The notes below the pieces were generated by a model that had not been told where the DNA came from, did not search any database, and worked only from the letters and a program-made list of their open reading frames with translations. This document shows positions 41,627 to 50,792 of a stretch of 64,000 nucleotides of DNA, piece by piece. The first letter of the stretch is position 1. Each line of letters begins with the position of its first letter. The DNA is from Fibrobacter sp. (GTDB lineage Bacteria; Fibrobacterota; Fibrobacteria; Fibrobacterales; Fibrobacteraceae): contig JAKSID010000004.1 of the NCBI GenBank assembly GCA_024399035.1, forward strand, positions 33,482 to 97,481, written 5' to 3'. The position numbers were made by a program, and so were the translations under genes.

Positions 41627-44161
41627 TTGAAAAGATTACTGACATGCCTTTTTGCAATGCTTCTGTTGCCCATGATGGCCATGGCGCAGGATGCTGCTAA
41701 AAACTCGCCGGCTCAGGCGGGTCCTAAAGGCGTACTCTTTAACGGCGTAGTGCAGGATACCTCCTTTGCTGCCGGCGAAAAACTTTATGTTGAAATTCTG
41801 GAATCTGGCGAAGCGGTGGAAACTACCGTGGGTACGCAGTTTTCCATTATTTTGCCCGAAGATACTCTTTGGAATGTTTGCGTGACCAATTCGGATACTA
41901 GCGGCGCTGCCAAGGAAAAGTGCTACGAGCTGGTTTATAATGGAACGGATTCTACTTTTAGCCATGTGCTGGGAGATGCGGGGCTGACTGATACGAGCGC
42001 TGTTGATTCGGCTGGCAGTGAAGGGGAGATCCCGGGGCAGGCCCGGGATGACAAACAGGTGGCTCGCAGTGACAGCTCTGGTGCTGCTGCAGAGGCTGCT
42101 TCGGTTGCTTCAAACTCTTCGAGTTCTCGCAATGACAGTGACGTTGATGTGGACGCTCTCCTTGCCGCAGGCAATAACGGTAAGGTCACCGAAATGAAGA
42201 AGGTGGTGGTACAGTTGCGCCGCCGCCCCAAGCGCACTGCCGGTGAATCTGTTGTAAGTACCAAGAGCATCAAACGTATGCCCAGCCTTGGCGAGGCCGA
42301 CGTGATCCGCAGTATCCAGCAGCTCCCCGGTGTGGTGGCCAGTTCCGATTTCAGTACCAAGATTTACGTACGTGGCGGTGCCGCCGACCAGAACTTGTTC
42401 CTGTACGATAATGCTGTAGTCTATTCTCCCACCCATTTCTTCGGATTGTTCAGTACCTTCCTGGTGGAAACCATTGACGAAGTTCAGTTCTACAAGAGTG
42501 GTTTCCCTGCCCAATATGGTAACCGCCTCAGTTCTGTGCTCAAGATGGATGGCCGCGCCGGTGGTCAGGATTCTGTAGAGGAATGGTTCAGCAAGTCCAG
42601 CATCAAGATCAGTACTTTCGCGGCCCAGCTCCACACCGAAGGCCATAAGGGAAACGCCCGCTGGGTGGTGGCCGGTCGTACCACTTACATTGGCTACATG
42701 TTGGACCTGTTCCGAATCCTGGGAATTTTGGATCTAGCCATTGACTACGAATTTACGGACTTGCAGGGTGAATTTATTTATGACTTTTCCAAGGACACCC
42801 GCATAAAATTGGGTTTCTATGTGGGTCAGGATGAACTTTCCTTTGACCCGTTGTATGTGGATTGGGGCAACGTTGCAATTCCAATCAATTTCTCCCATCG
42901 TTTCAACGCCGATTGGGACTACAATGCAACGGTCTTCTTTAGTCGATTCTACCAGACCATGAAATTGACGGATATGATCAATCTTGGTCAGGATATTTAT
43001 ACCTGGGCGGCAAAGCAGTGGTTGAATTTCCGTGGCGTCACGAACCACACCATTACGGCTGGCTACGAACTGGAATACGACTGGGACAAGTTCTACGAAT
43101 ACATTTCCACCATGAAGGTGGCGGACACCCAGCAGCCCTTCCACCATGTACTTTATGGCCAAGATGCCTGGCGCATCAGTGATGATTTGCTCTTGACTTA
43201 TGGTCTTCGCCTGAACTACCAGACTCTTTCCAAGGATTTCGGCGTAGAGCCCCGTGTGTCCTTAGTCTGGAACATTGATGATAGAAAAACCTTGGAGCTG
43301 TATGGTGGTCATTATCTGCAGTACATGAACTCCATTATGTTCAGTGATGGTGAATCCCTTAACGAATTCTACTATCCGTCGGTAACCACATCCAAGGGCA
43401 AGCACCTGAAGCCTGCCAGCTCCAACCTCTTTGCGGTGGAATATAAGCAGGCTCAGATCAAGGACCAGTTCGATTTTATTGCAGGCGCCTATTTCAAGAC
43501 CCAGAATAACTTGAACACATACGTCATGAGCCAGGATTCTACGGCTGAAACTTCCGCTGCGGATTTCCTGCTGGCAGATTACTTTGGTACGGCGGAAGGC
43601 TACTCCTTGGGTTATGAACTTTCCCTTCGTCGTGAAAAGGGGTCCGTCTTTGGTGGCGTCAACTGGAGCCAAAGTCTTAGCGTGCTGAAGAGCAACGATG
43701 GCAGCAAGGCCTATTTCCCTAACTGGCATCAGCCCTATGCCATCAAGGCTGATTTGGGCATTAACTGGAAGGGCGAAGATGGAATTTGGTCCAACAAGAA
43801 AAACGGATTCTACTTACGTTCCTCTGTGGTGCTGAAGTATTCCGCCGGTATGCCAATCAGTGAATACCTGGGTTATTTCTATGAACAGGATTTTGTGGAC
43901 AAGCGTTATTCTGAAAAGGTCCAGGTGGTACCCGGTTCCCGTAATGCCGGCCGACAGACAGACTATTTCCGTATTGACGTGAAGGCTATTGACATGGGCC
44001 GTGAAAACAAGTGGAACCTGAGTTGGTCCATTATCAACTTGACGGACCATGAGAACATGTTCTATTCCTACTACGATACTAGCAAGAACCCGCCTGAGTA
44101 TAAGACTATGAGTCAGTTCCCCTTTTTGCCTGTGATGGTGAACTATGAGTACTGTTTCTAG
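41627..44161 (+). CDS. TonB-dependent outer-membrane receptor
   Basis: 844 residues. Signal peptide (1-20, AMA-Q), N-terminal beta domain (about 30-115), a linker, plug domain (about 205-330, with IRSIQQLPGV and IYVRGGAADQN) and a barrel to the C-terminal aromatic residue (Phe844, YEYCF). The ligand is unknown; the pairing with a DUF4249 lipoprotein recalls Bacteroidota-type systems. The start is TTG 41627, since the signal peptide begins there and AGAGGGA precedes it. Residues 133-171 of the linker are encoded by inserted hairpin repeats. It overlaps the next gene by 17 bp. Confidence 0.92.
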   Translation: MKRLLTCLFAMLLLPMMAMAQDAAKNSPAQAGPKGVLFNGVVQDTSFAAGEKLYVEILESGEAVETTVGTQFSIILPEDTLWNVCVTNSDTSGAAKEKCYELVYNGTDSTFSHVLGDAGLTDTSAVDSAGSEGEIPGQARDDKQVARSDSSGAAAEAASVASNSSSSRNDSDVDVDALLAAGNNGKVTEMKKVVVQLRRRPKRTAGESVVSTKSIKRMPSLGEADVIRSIQQLPGVVASSDFSTKIYVRGGAADQNLFLYDNAVVYSPTHFFGLFSTFLVETIDEVQFYKSGFPAQYGNRLSSVLKMDGRAGGQDSVEEWFSKSSIKISTFAAQLHTEGHKGNARWVVAGRTTYIGYMLDLFRILGILDLAIDYEFTDLQGEFIYDFSKDTRIKLGFYVGQDELSFDPLYVDWGNVAIPINFSHRFNADWDYNATVFFSRFYQTMKLTDMINLGQDIYTWAAKQWLNFRGVTNHTITAGYELEYDWDKFYEYISTMKVADTQQPFHHVLYGQDAWRISDDLLLTYGLRLNYQTLSKDFGVEPRVSLVWNIDDRKTLELYGGHYLQYMNSIMFSDGESLNEFYYPSVTTSKGKHLKPASSNLFAVEYKQAQIKDQFDFIAGAYFKTQNNLNTYVMSQDSTAETSAADFLLADYFGTAEGYSLGYELSLRREKGSVFGGVNWSQSLSVLKSNDGSKAYFPNWHQPYAIKADLGINWKGEDGIWSNKKNGFYLRSSVVLKYSAGMPISEYLGYFYEQDFVDKRYSEKVQVVPGSRNAGRQTDYFRIDVKAIDMGRENKWNLSWSIINLTDHENMFYSYYDTSKNPPEYKTMSQFPFLPVMVNYEYCF
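42025..42140 (-). repeat. Cluster of GTCAT-family repeats inside the receptor gene
   Basis: In antisense orientation: an ATCCC/GGGAT-stem element at about 42029-42053, a degenerate copy at 42060-42074, and an ATTGC-type copy (GTCATTGCGAGAACTCGAAG) at 42137-42118. All stay in frame, adding a Ser/Ala/Asp-rich linker to the protein. Confidence 0.7.
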
Positions 44162-45713
44162 AATGATTGCCCGCTTGCTTTTGTTGCTTGCTCTGGTTTT
44201 CTGCTCCTGTGATTTCCAGGGACCGTGGAGCTACTATCCTGAAGAGACGGAAGTTTATCAGGGTATTTATACCTACGGCTATATCGTAGCTGATGAATCG
44301 CCCTATGTGTGTTTTTCCAAGGTCTATTCCTTGAAGGAAAGTTCTGCGGAAAATTTCGCCTTCTATGATAGCGCCAACGTGACCATTTCTGGAAAGTTCA
44401 GCGATGGAAAAACGGAAGTGGATATGGGACCCGTGGATCGGTATAGTAAACCCAACTGTTTCCACACCTATGTTTCAAGCACCGGAATTCCTGGTGAAAG
44501 CTACACGCTGAAAGCATTCTTCAAGTGGGATAGTGCCGGTCATACGGTGGAAAGCGAGTTCAAGGCCGTTGCAAAAATTCCCACTAAGTTGAAAGCCAAG
44601 GGTATTGTTCCGCCCAGCATGGGTAAGCCTACCTTTGTTCCCAATGATTACAAAAGTCATTCCTTCAAGCATCTGGATTTCCCCTTTGATGTCTTGAGCT
44701 ATAAGATTCCTCTGGATTTTGACGAAAGTGTTCGCGGTGTCCTGACAACCATGGGTTACGACAACAAGGAAGGTGGCGAATCCATGAACAACACCATCAA
44801 TGGAATGATGAGTGGCCTCATTGAGCCGGACTCCATGGGATATACTGGAATCTCCTTGATTTCGCCCAACTACAACGAGACTAGCCTTGGCTATACCACC
44901 CGTATGTCTGTTGGTGGCTTGAATACTTTGGATACTTTTGAATTTACCGGAATGATTACGCCCATTGGCGAAATGGTGATTCGGTTCTATGCTACGGACC
45001 AGGCCTATTCGGATTACAAGAATACTGTCATCAGTGCATTAAGCGATCCTCGAATAAAACCCAAGTCCAATGTTGAAAATGGAATGGGCGTATTTAGCGG
45101 TATGTACAAGGACTCCCTGCTGATGGAGGTGACTGCGGAGGACTATGTTCCCTTTGACCATATACAGAAGGTCGACTGTGCCAATACCTCCTACGACCCG
45201 GACAGTGTAAGTTCCAAGGCCTGCCGCCTTTTAGGTGAAAGCGTATGCATCGATACCGTTCAATGCGTTGAAGGGTGCGGCTACAAGTATGAGGTGAATC
45301 AGGAAATGGGCATGTGCTATCCCATGGCCGTAAAACTTGCCATGTCCCTGGATACCAACAAGTGGTCCCTTTTCTTGCCAGATACCTTGGCACAGAAAAA
45401 GAAGGACGAGGCTTACGCCGATGGGCTGAAACGCTATTGTGTCGCCAACAATTTCAAGAATAATTCTCTCGCCAAGTGCGATGATATCTATAACGATTGT
45501 CAGGTTGCTCCGGAAAAGAACTACTGCAAGAAATATTTGTGGCAATGGTGTTCTGATCGCGATTGGGATATGTTGGAATATCCTCAGTGCGGAACTGGCC
45601 TGGTGAGCCGTTACGTTATTGAAAAGATGAATTCGAGTATTTTGGAGCGTGTTGTAAAGAGCTGGTGCAAAGAAAATCCCAAGGATAAACAGTGTTCCCA
45701 TATGTCATCCTGA
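44145..45713 (+). CDS. DUF4249-like lipoprotein with cysteine-rich C-terminal extension
   Basis: 522 residues. A signal sequence leads to Cys22 (FCSC). The N-terminal 330 residues match DUF4249 in pattern and position (partner of a TonB-dependent receptor). Residues about 340-520 are an extension holding 14 cysteines, an even number that would allow seven disulfides, not usual for DUF4249. The ATG lies within the receptor's last codons, so the two are coupled. The stop and last residues (HMSS) come from a repeat element at 45704. Probably outer-membrane, helping ligand capture. Confidence 0.7.
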   Translation: MSTVSRMIARLLLLLALVFCSCDFQGPWSYYPEETEVYQGIYTYGYIVADESPYVCFSKVYSLKESSAENFAFYDSANVTISGKFSDGKTEVDMGPVDRYSKPNCFHTYVSSTGIPGESYTLKAFFKWDSAGHTVESEFKAVAKIPTKLKAKGIVPPSMGKPTFVPNDYKSHSFKHLDFPFDVLSYKIPLDFDESVRGVLTTMGYDNKEGGESMNNTINGMMSGLIEPDSMGYTGISLISPNYNETSLGYTTRMSVGGLNTLDTFEFTGMITPIGEMVIRFYATDQAYSDYKNTVISALSDPRIKPKSNVENGMGVFSGMYKDSLLMEVTAEDYVPFDHIQKVDCANTSYDPDSVSSKACRLLGESVCIDTVQCVEGCGYKYEVNQEMGMCYPMAVKLAMSLDTNKWSLFLPDTLAQKKKDEAYADGLKRYCVANNFKNNSLAKCDDIYNDCQVAPEKNYCKKYLWQWCSDRDWDMLEYPQCGTGLVSRYVIEKMNSSILERVVKSWCKENPKDKQCSHMSS

Positions 45714-45735
45714 GGAACGAAGTGACGAAGGATCT
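45704..45735 (+). repeat. GTCAT-family hairpin repeat (ATCCT/AGGAT stem) spanning a stop codon
   Basis: GTCATCCTGAGGAACGAAGT followed by GACGAAGGATCT. Its TGA (45711-45713) is the stop codon of the DUF4249-like gene. Confidence 0.85.
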
Positions 45736-45789
45736 AAAGAACGGTAACAGAATTTATGAGTATAGGTGTTAAAGAGAATGTCCCCGAAT

Positions 45790-45815
45790 GTCATTCCGAG
45801 CGAAGCGAGGAATCT
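45790..45815 (+). repeat. GTCAT-family hairpin repeat (ATTCC/GGAAT stem)
   Basis: GTCATTCCGAGCGAAGCGAG followed by GAATCT; stem ATTCC pairs with GGAAT. It lies 12 bp before the ATG of the DUF3450 gene, close to its ribosome site. Confidence 0.85.
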
Positions 45816-45827
45816 AGGAGAAGAAAT

Positions 45828-46724
45828 ATGTTCGTAATAAAAAAGGCTTTCTTGGCGTTTGTTTTTGCGGCCCTGTTTGCTGGCCCTGCCTTTGCCGACG
45901 TGGAATCTGATATTAAGGATCTCCAGTTGGAAAAGGAAAAGTTGAATGCCGATATCCAGAAACTGTCCAAGCAGATTTCTGCCACCGATTCCATGATCAA
46001 GGCGGACAATGCCCGTTACAACACTTTGCAGAAGCGCTACAAGGCTGACAAGGAACGTCGTTCCGCAGAAATCGATTCCTTGAATGCAAAGATTCGCGAT
46101 GTGGCAGCCAAGCTTCAGGAAGAACGCAACAAGCAGGCTCGCGCAAAGAACCGCAGCGACAATGTAAAGGCCAAGCGCAAGGCCATGAACAAGATGCTGG
46201 TTCAGATTAGCAAGCAGTTCGAAAAGCAGATTTCCCAGACACTGCCTTGGGATTTGGAGACCCGTTTGGAACGCGCCAAGTCCCTGGCCCGTGATATTGA
46301 AAGCGGTAATGCCACCGAAGAAGAAGCATTCTCTCGCTTGAAATCTTTGATTGCAGAAGAAACCCGCTTTGGCGACGAAGTGGCCATTATCAATTCGCCT
46401 TTGACTCGTAAGAATGGTGAACTGATTAACGCCCAGATTTTGCGCATTGGTAACCAGTGGATGGTTTACAGCGATGATAACGGTACTGTGTACGGTGCCT
46501 TGGTTCGTAAGATTTCCAAGCCCGAAGCAGCTGATGAGAAGACTGCCGGCAAGTCTGCAAACAAGACTGCCGCGGAACCGGTCATTACTTACGAATGGAG
46601 AGAAGACTTGAATTTGGCAGAACGCGAGGCAGTGCGTTTTGCCTTGGACGTAAAGCAGGCCAAGAAGCCACCTCAGATGGTGACTTTGCCTGTAAGCCTT
46701 TCTGTGGTAAAGGAGGGTGAATAA
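45828..46724 (+). CDS. DUF3450-family periplasmic coiled-coil protein of a TonB2-like system
   Basis: 298 residues. Signal peptide (1-21, AFA-D), long coiled coil (about 22-130), then a globular C-terminal half. DUF3450 proteins are encoded just ahead of extended ExbB (TtpC) genes in Vibrio-type TonB2 clusters; their role is probably to assist energy transduction. The ATG 45828 has AGGAG upstream; upstream starts would read through the repeat at 45790. TAATG overlap with the next gene. Confidence 0.85.
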   Translation: MFVIKKAFLAFVFAALFAGPAFADVESDIKDLQLEKEKLNADIQKLSKQISATDSMIKADNARYNTLQKRYKADKERRSAEIDSLNAKIRDVAAKLQEERNKQARAKNRSDNVKAKRKAMNKMLVQISKQFEKQISQTLPWDLETRLERAKSLARDIESGNATEEEAFSRLKSLIAEETRFGDEVAIINSPLTRKNGELINAQILRIGNQWMVYSDDNGTVYGALVRKISKPEAADEKTAGKSANKTAAEPVITYEWREDLNLAEREAVRFALDVKQAKKPPQMVTLPVSLSVVKEGE

Positions 46725-48310
46725 TGAAGAATTGCTTTAAGTCATTGCGAGCAACGCGAAGCAATCGAAGCATATTTGTTTCGATGTTCTTGGCTGCAAC
46801 ACTTGCTGCCCCCAGTGCGTTTGCATGGCCCTGGTCCGACAATAAGAAGGACGAAGCTGAAAAGCAGGCCTTGATTCAGGACTCCCTGAGGCGTGAACAG
46901 TATAAGAACCTGCAGCGCGAAGTGGACGCGCTTATCCGTATGCGTATGGAAAAGGCCGACGCCCTTGAAAAGCTGGAAGCGGAACATTGGCGTAAGCGCT
47001 ATGCCGAGTCCAAGCTGACGGAAGACCATCAGAACGAGACTCGCGAATTGGACGGTCGCTACTCCAAGCTTTCTACGGACCTTGGCCGCGTCAATGAAGA
47101 AGTCATGGCCAGCAAGGACGTGACTACGGATGCAGAAGAAAAGGCTAAGTCCGACGAATCTGCTTACGAAGCTCTCCATACCCAGGTGAAGCTTTCCCTG
47201 GAAAAGACCATGGGAGACGTCACCGGTGACTATCCCGTGGGTATGAACAAGCGCCTTTTGAATCTGAAGGCTGCCCAGGAAGAAGCGGACCGCAAGAATC
47301 CCAACACCATGAGTGTTGCCCGCATGTTCCTGGAAGATCAGCTGGCTCGTCATGAGATGACCTACACTCAGTCTGTGGGCAAGGAATTTTCCCAGGTGGG
47401 AACTCGTCCCGATGTTAGCGTGAATCGCTTGCGTTTGGGTACGGTGTTCCTTGGTGAAGTGGCAACGGACAATGGCGATGTTCAGGCTTTGATCCGCTCC
47501 GGTGCATTGCAGGGTAAGGTTTTTGAATGGACTACGGAACTTCCCCAGGAAATGGCCAATGGAATCCGTAAGGCTGTCAGCGAAGCCGGTGCTGTTACCT
47601 CAGAAACCGCCCAGATCACTATCCCGCTGGATGTTCTGCAGAACAAGGCTGTCAAGAATTCTATTACCGACACCAAGGAAATGACCTGGCAGGAAGAACT
47701 GCAGGGCTTCTTCAAGAAGGGCGGTATTGTGATGTACCCGTTGATGCTTGTTGCCATCATCGCGCTCTTGCTGAGCTTAGAACGCTTCCTGGTGTTGACT
47801 TTCCGCGGCCGCATCAGCCGCCGCCTTATCAAGAAGATCGACAAGTTCGTCGCAGAAAAGAAGTTTGACGAAGCTGCCAATTACTGCCTCAAGAAGGGCA
47901 ACGCCTTGGCCATGGTTCTTTTCTCTGTAGTCAACAAGGCTAAGGAAGACCGCGACACTGCAGAAAAGTCCTTGCAGGAAGCCCTCCTTCGTGAACAGCC
48001 CAAATTGGAACGTCGCATGGGCCTGTTGGCTGCCATGGGTTCCATCGCTCCGCTCCTCGGTTTGCTGGGTACGGTGACTGGTATTATCACCTTGTTCACG
48101 GTGATTACGGAAGTGGGTACCAACGATGCCCGCGTTCTTGCCGGCGGTATTTCCGAAGCTCTCGTCACAACTGAAACTGGTTTGATTATCGCTATCCCGG
48201 TAATGATTCTTCATGGTCTTTTGAGCGAGAAGATTGAGAAGGTAACTAGCGAACTTTACGTGCAGAGCACCAGCCTGCTGAACAAACTTTTCCCTAAGTC
48301 CGAGAAGTAA
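46724..48310 (+). CDS. Extended MotA/TolQ/ExbB proton-channel protein (TtpC-like)
   Basis: 528 residues. A signal peptide (1-34) leads to a periplasmic coiled-coil/beta region (35-325), then a TolQ/ExbB domain with three transmembrane helices (about 335-357, 440-462 and 480-502; LLGLLGTVTGIITLF motif). This two-part form is typical of TtpC of TonB2 systems. Residues 7-17 (LRATRSNRS region) are encoded by a hairpin repeat at 46741-46771 and supply the basic charges of the signal peptide. It couples proton flow to TonB with the ExbB and ExbD downstream. Confidence 0.9.
   Translation: MKNCFKSLRATRSNRSIFVSMFLAATLAAPSAFAWPWSDNKKDEAEKQALIQDSLRREQYKNLQREVDALIRMRMEKADALEKLEAEHWRKRYAESKLTEDHQNETRELDGRYSKLSTDLGRVNEEVMASKDVTTDAEEKAKSDESAYEALHTQVKLSLEKTMGDVTGDYPVGMNKRLLNLKAAQEEADRKNPNTMSVARMFLEDQLARHEMTYTQSVGKEFSQVGTRPDVSVNRLRLGTVFLGEVATDNGDVQALIRSGALQGKVFEWTTELPQEMANGIRKAVSEAGAVTSETAQITIPLDVLQNKAVKNSITDTKEMTWQEELQGFFKKGGIVMYPLMLVAIIALLLSLERFLVLTFRGRISRRLIKKIDKFVAEKKFDEAANYCLKKGNALAMVLFSVVNKAKEDRDTAEKSLQEALLREQPKLERRMGLLAAMGSIAPLLGLLGTVTGIITLFTVITEVGTNDARVLAGGISEALVTTETGLIIAIPVMILHGLLSEKIEKVTSELYVQSTSLLNKLFPKSEK
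46741..46771 (+). repeat. GTCAT-family hairpin repeat in a signal-peptide coding region
   Basis: GTCATTGCGAGCAACGCGAA followed by GCAATCGAAGC, in frame within codons 6-16 of the TtpC-like gene. Confidence 0.85.
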
Positions 48311-48327
48311 TCGTCGCGAATTGAATC

Positions 48328-48987
48328 ATGTATAGCACCAAATCGTACATATTCATAGAATCCTTGAGGAACACCTACGAGGCCGGCGGTGTGGTGATGC
48401 TGCCTATCCTCATTTGCGGTGTCATCGGGTTCTATTTCTTGTACTCCGCCTGGTTCCGCATTGGTAGGGATTACTTCCGTAAGGATTCCCATAAGGTGGT
48501 GGAACGCCTGCGCAAGGACTTGCAGGACAGCGAAAGTGGCCTTGCTAAAAGAGCCCGCGGCCGTCTCAAGAAGCGCGGCGGCATCGTCGCCCGAGAACTG
48601 CACCTGGCCTTGAAAGTAGCCGTCGAGAATCCCGCAGGCTACGAAGACTATATGCAGGTGCGCATGATCAAGACCTTGCGCTACATGCAGCAGGGAAACC
48701 ACATCGTCTCCATGATGGCCGCAGCGGCCCCTCTGTTGGGACTTCTGGGAACCGTGACAGGCATGGTGTCCACTTTCGATGTGATCACGCTCTATGGAAA
48801 CCAGAATCCCGTGCTTATGGCCGACGGTATTTCCGAAGCCTTGATCTCTACACAGAGCGGCCTTCTGGTGGCTTTCCCCTTGACCCTTTTGAAACAACGC
48901 CTTGACGAACGAATTGAAATTTTGTCTCAGCAGTTGCAGCTTGGTGCCACCGTTATCGAAAACTGGATTTCCAGCTCGAACAAGTAA
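48328..48987 (+). CDS. exbB: ExbB/TolQ-family proton channel
   Basis: 219 residues. Three transmembrane helices (about 20-42, 130-152 and 168-188) with the LLGLLGTVTGMVSTFD core and the GISEALISTQSGLLVAFP segment of ExbB. It is the second ExbB of the operon; pairs like this are typical of TonB2 systems. The ATG is 17 bp after the TtpC-like stop, with no strong Shine-Dalgarno. Confidence 0.92.
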   Translation: MYSTKSYIFIESLRNTYEAGGVVMLPILICGVIGFYFLYSAWFRIGRDYFRKDSHKVVERLRKDLQDSESGLAKRARGRLKKRGGIVARELHLALKVAVENPAGYEDYMQVRMIKTLRYMQQGNHIVSMMAAAAPLLGLLGTVTGMVSTFDVITLYGNQNPVLMADGISEALISTQSGLLVAFPLTLLKQRLDERIEILSQQLQLGATVIENWISSSNK

Positions 48988-48998
48988 AGGAGTTGTTT

Positions 48999-49634
48999 GT
49001 GAAACTTGGATTGATTGCCGCAACGATTTTAAGCTTTGTTGTCATGGGCTGTTCTTCTAAAGAAACAGCTGAGGAAAATAAGGTGGAAACCAAGGTGGAA
49101 CCCGCCCCCGAAATTTCCATGGAGGTGGTTAACGGAGAATCCTTTGTGGATGCCCGAGACAATCAGGTTTACCGTTACGTGAAAATCGGAAATGCCACCT
49201 GGATGAAGGATAACTTGAGGTTTGCCTCCGCCAACAGTTTCTGCAACCAGGAATTTGGTGGCGGCTGCGATAAGGTAGGCCGTTATTACAAGATCGAAGA
49301 ATTGCCCGCCCTGTGTCCGGATGGTTGGAGAATGCCTAAGTCCAAGGACTTTATGGCTATGCAAAAAGCTTGCAAGAAGAATCCCGGCTTTTGCCTGTGG
49401 CATGAATTTGAAAAGCAGGGCTCCGATGAAATTGGTTTTTCTGCCCTGGCTATGGGTCGCCGCGACTTGCATGTGTCGAAATATTCCGAGGTGGGGACTC
49501 AGGCCTACTTCTGGAGCGAATCCAATGGCATGGGCGCTGATGTGTTTACCATTAAAAAGGGCGAGTATACCAGTAGTATTGTTCGTGCCGAAAAATCGGA
49601 TGCATTTACGGTCCGTTGCATAAAGATGGAGTAA
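48999..49634 (+). CDS. FISUMP-domain lipoprotein
   Basis: 211 residues. Signal peptide with lipobox VMGC, an acidic linker, then a FISUMP domain (about 45-210: YRYVKIGNATWMKDNLRF, YYKIEELPALCPDGWRMP, FWSESN). These domains are expanded in Fibrobacter and related bacteria; function is unknown but they are surface or periplasmic. GTG 48999 is used, with AAAGGAG upstream. Its position between exbB and exbD is unusual and suggests a lineage-specific accessory subunit. Confidence 0.9.
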   Translation: MKLGLIAATILSFVVMGCSSKETAEENKVETKVEPAPEISMEVVNGESFVDARDNQVYRYVKIGNATWMKDNLRFASANSFCNQEFGGGCDKVGRYYKIEELPALCPDGWRMPKSKDFMAMQKACKKNPGFCLWHEFEKQGSDEIGFSALAMGRRDLHVSKYSEVGTQAYFWSESNGMGADVFTIKKGEYTSSIVRAEKSDAFTVRCIKME

Positions 49635-49637
49635 GAA

Positions 49638-50042
49638 ATGGAATTCAATTTACCTCGTAGAAAACAGAAAGATATGGGCATCGATATGGGCCCCTTGATG
49701 GACATTGTGTTCATCTTGCTGATCTTCTTTGTGGTGACTTCCAGCTTTACCCGCGAAACCGGTGTGGATGTGACGAAGCCCGAGGCCCAGAGCGCAAGCC
49801 AGCTGGAAAAGGAAAACATCCTGATTGCCATTACCCGCGAAGGAACGATTCATATTAACGAACGTCAGGTGGACTTGGCTAGCCTTCAGGACATTCTGAA
49901 GCAGACCCTGGCAAAGACCCCGGATCGTGAAGCTGTGGTCATTGCGGACAAGGGCGCAGAAACTGGCGTATTGGTTCAAGTGATTGATGCTTGCAACATG
50001 TCCGGAGTAAAGAAAGTTTCCATCGCCGCCCAGGCAGATTGA
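49638..50042 (+). CDS. exbD: ExbD/TolR-family biopolymer transport protein
   Basis: 134 residues. Short cytoplasmic N-terminus (NLPRRKQKDMGIDMGPLMD), one transmembrane helix (about 18-38) carrying the conserved Asp of PLMDIVF, and a periplasmic ExbD domain. It works with ExbB to energise TonB. It follows the FISUMP gene by 3 bp and precedes two repeats and tonB. Confidence 0.93.
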   Translation: MEFNLPRRKQKDMGIDMGPLMDIVFILLIFFVVTSSFTRETGVDVTKPEAQSASQLEKENILIAITREGTIHINERQVDLASLQDILKQTLAKTPDREAVVIADKGAETGVLVQVIDACNMSGVKKVSIAAQAD

Positions 50043-50043
50043 T

Positions 50044-50127
50044 GTCATTGCGAACGGAGTGAAGCAATCGAAGCAGAGTTAAATAGAATGTGTCATTGCG
50101 AGGCCCTTGGGGCCGTGGCAATCTAAG
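50044..50127 (+). repeat. Two GTCAT-family hairpin repeats between exbD and tonB
   Basis: Copy 1 at 50044-50074 (ATTGC/GCAAT stem, loop CGAACGGAGTGAA). Copy 2 at 50092-50127 (inner GGCCC/GGGCC). The second abuts the AAGAGG ribosome site of tonB. Confidence 0.85.
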
Positions 50128-50138
50128 AGGTTATTGAT

Positions 50139-50792
50139 TTGTTTATTATAAAAGGAATATTGAAACTATTCAAGCGCTTTACGGTGTTGACCGTTGCGGT
50201 ACTCAGCAGCCTTGCGCTGGTGTTTTCCGTGACCATTGCCAACCTGTTCTTGAATGGAAAAATGTTCCACGAAAAGAAATTCGTCAAGACCGAAGTTGCC
50301 GTGAAGAAGACGGAAGAAGTGGAAAAGAAGGTGGAAAAGAAGAAGCCTTCCCGCAAGCCCAATCGTCAAAAGTCCAACTCCCGCTCGCCTAAGGCGGGCC
50401 CCCGCATGGCAATGAACTTGGGCGCCGTAGGTGGCTCCGGTGGCGCCGTCATCAATGAAGAACTGGTGTCTGATTTCCGTGGCGGAAACTTCAGCACCGA
50501 AAACGGTGATGTGGATAAAAAGCCTACGGGCCGCAGCATGCCCAACTTCCAGGTGCCTGCTCAAATCCGCGATCGCGAAATTGACGCCACCGTTCGTTTA
50601 AGCTTCTGTGTGGATGCTAGCGGCCGCGCTTATGACATTCGTATTATCGAGGAATCTCCCTCGGGCTCTGGCCTTGCCCAGGCCGGTAAGGACGCCTTGA
50701 ACCGAATGAATTTTGAACCTGCTCAAAAAGATGGAAAGGCCGTTCCCTTCTGCGGAATGGAACAACCCTTCGAAGTGAGGTTCCATGACTAA
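50139..50792 (+). CDS. tonB: TonB-family energy transducer
   Basis: 217 residues. One N-terminal transmembrane helix (about 13-36), a Lys/Glu/Pro linker (40-90), a Gly-rich stretch, and a TonB C-terminal domain (about 140-215: VRLSFCVDASGRAYDIRI, LNRMNFEPA, PFEVRF). It spans the periplasm to drive receptors such as that at 41627-44161. TTG start at 50139 after AAGAGG. It overlaps the TPR gene by 8 bp. Confidence 0.9.
   Translation: MFIIKGILKLFKRFTVLTVAVLSSLALVFSVTIANLFLNGKMFHEKKFVKTEVAVKKTEEVEKKVEKKKPSRKPNRQKSNSRSPKAGPRMAMNLGAVGGSGGAVINEELVSDFRGGNFSTENGDVDKKPTGRSMPNFQVPAQIRDREIDATVRLSFCVDASGRAYDIRIIEESPSGSGLAQAGKDALNRMNFEPAQKDGKAVPFCGMEQPFEVRFHD

Noticed and set aside
45756..45827. Earlier start for the DUF3450 gene
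   Set aside because: The added residues come from the repeat at 45790-45815 and precede a proper signal peptide with its own ribosome site.
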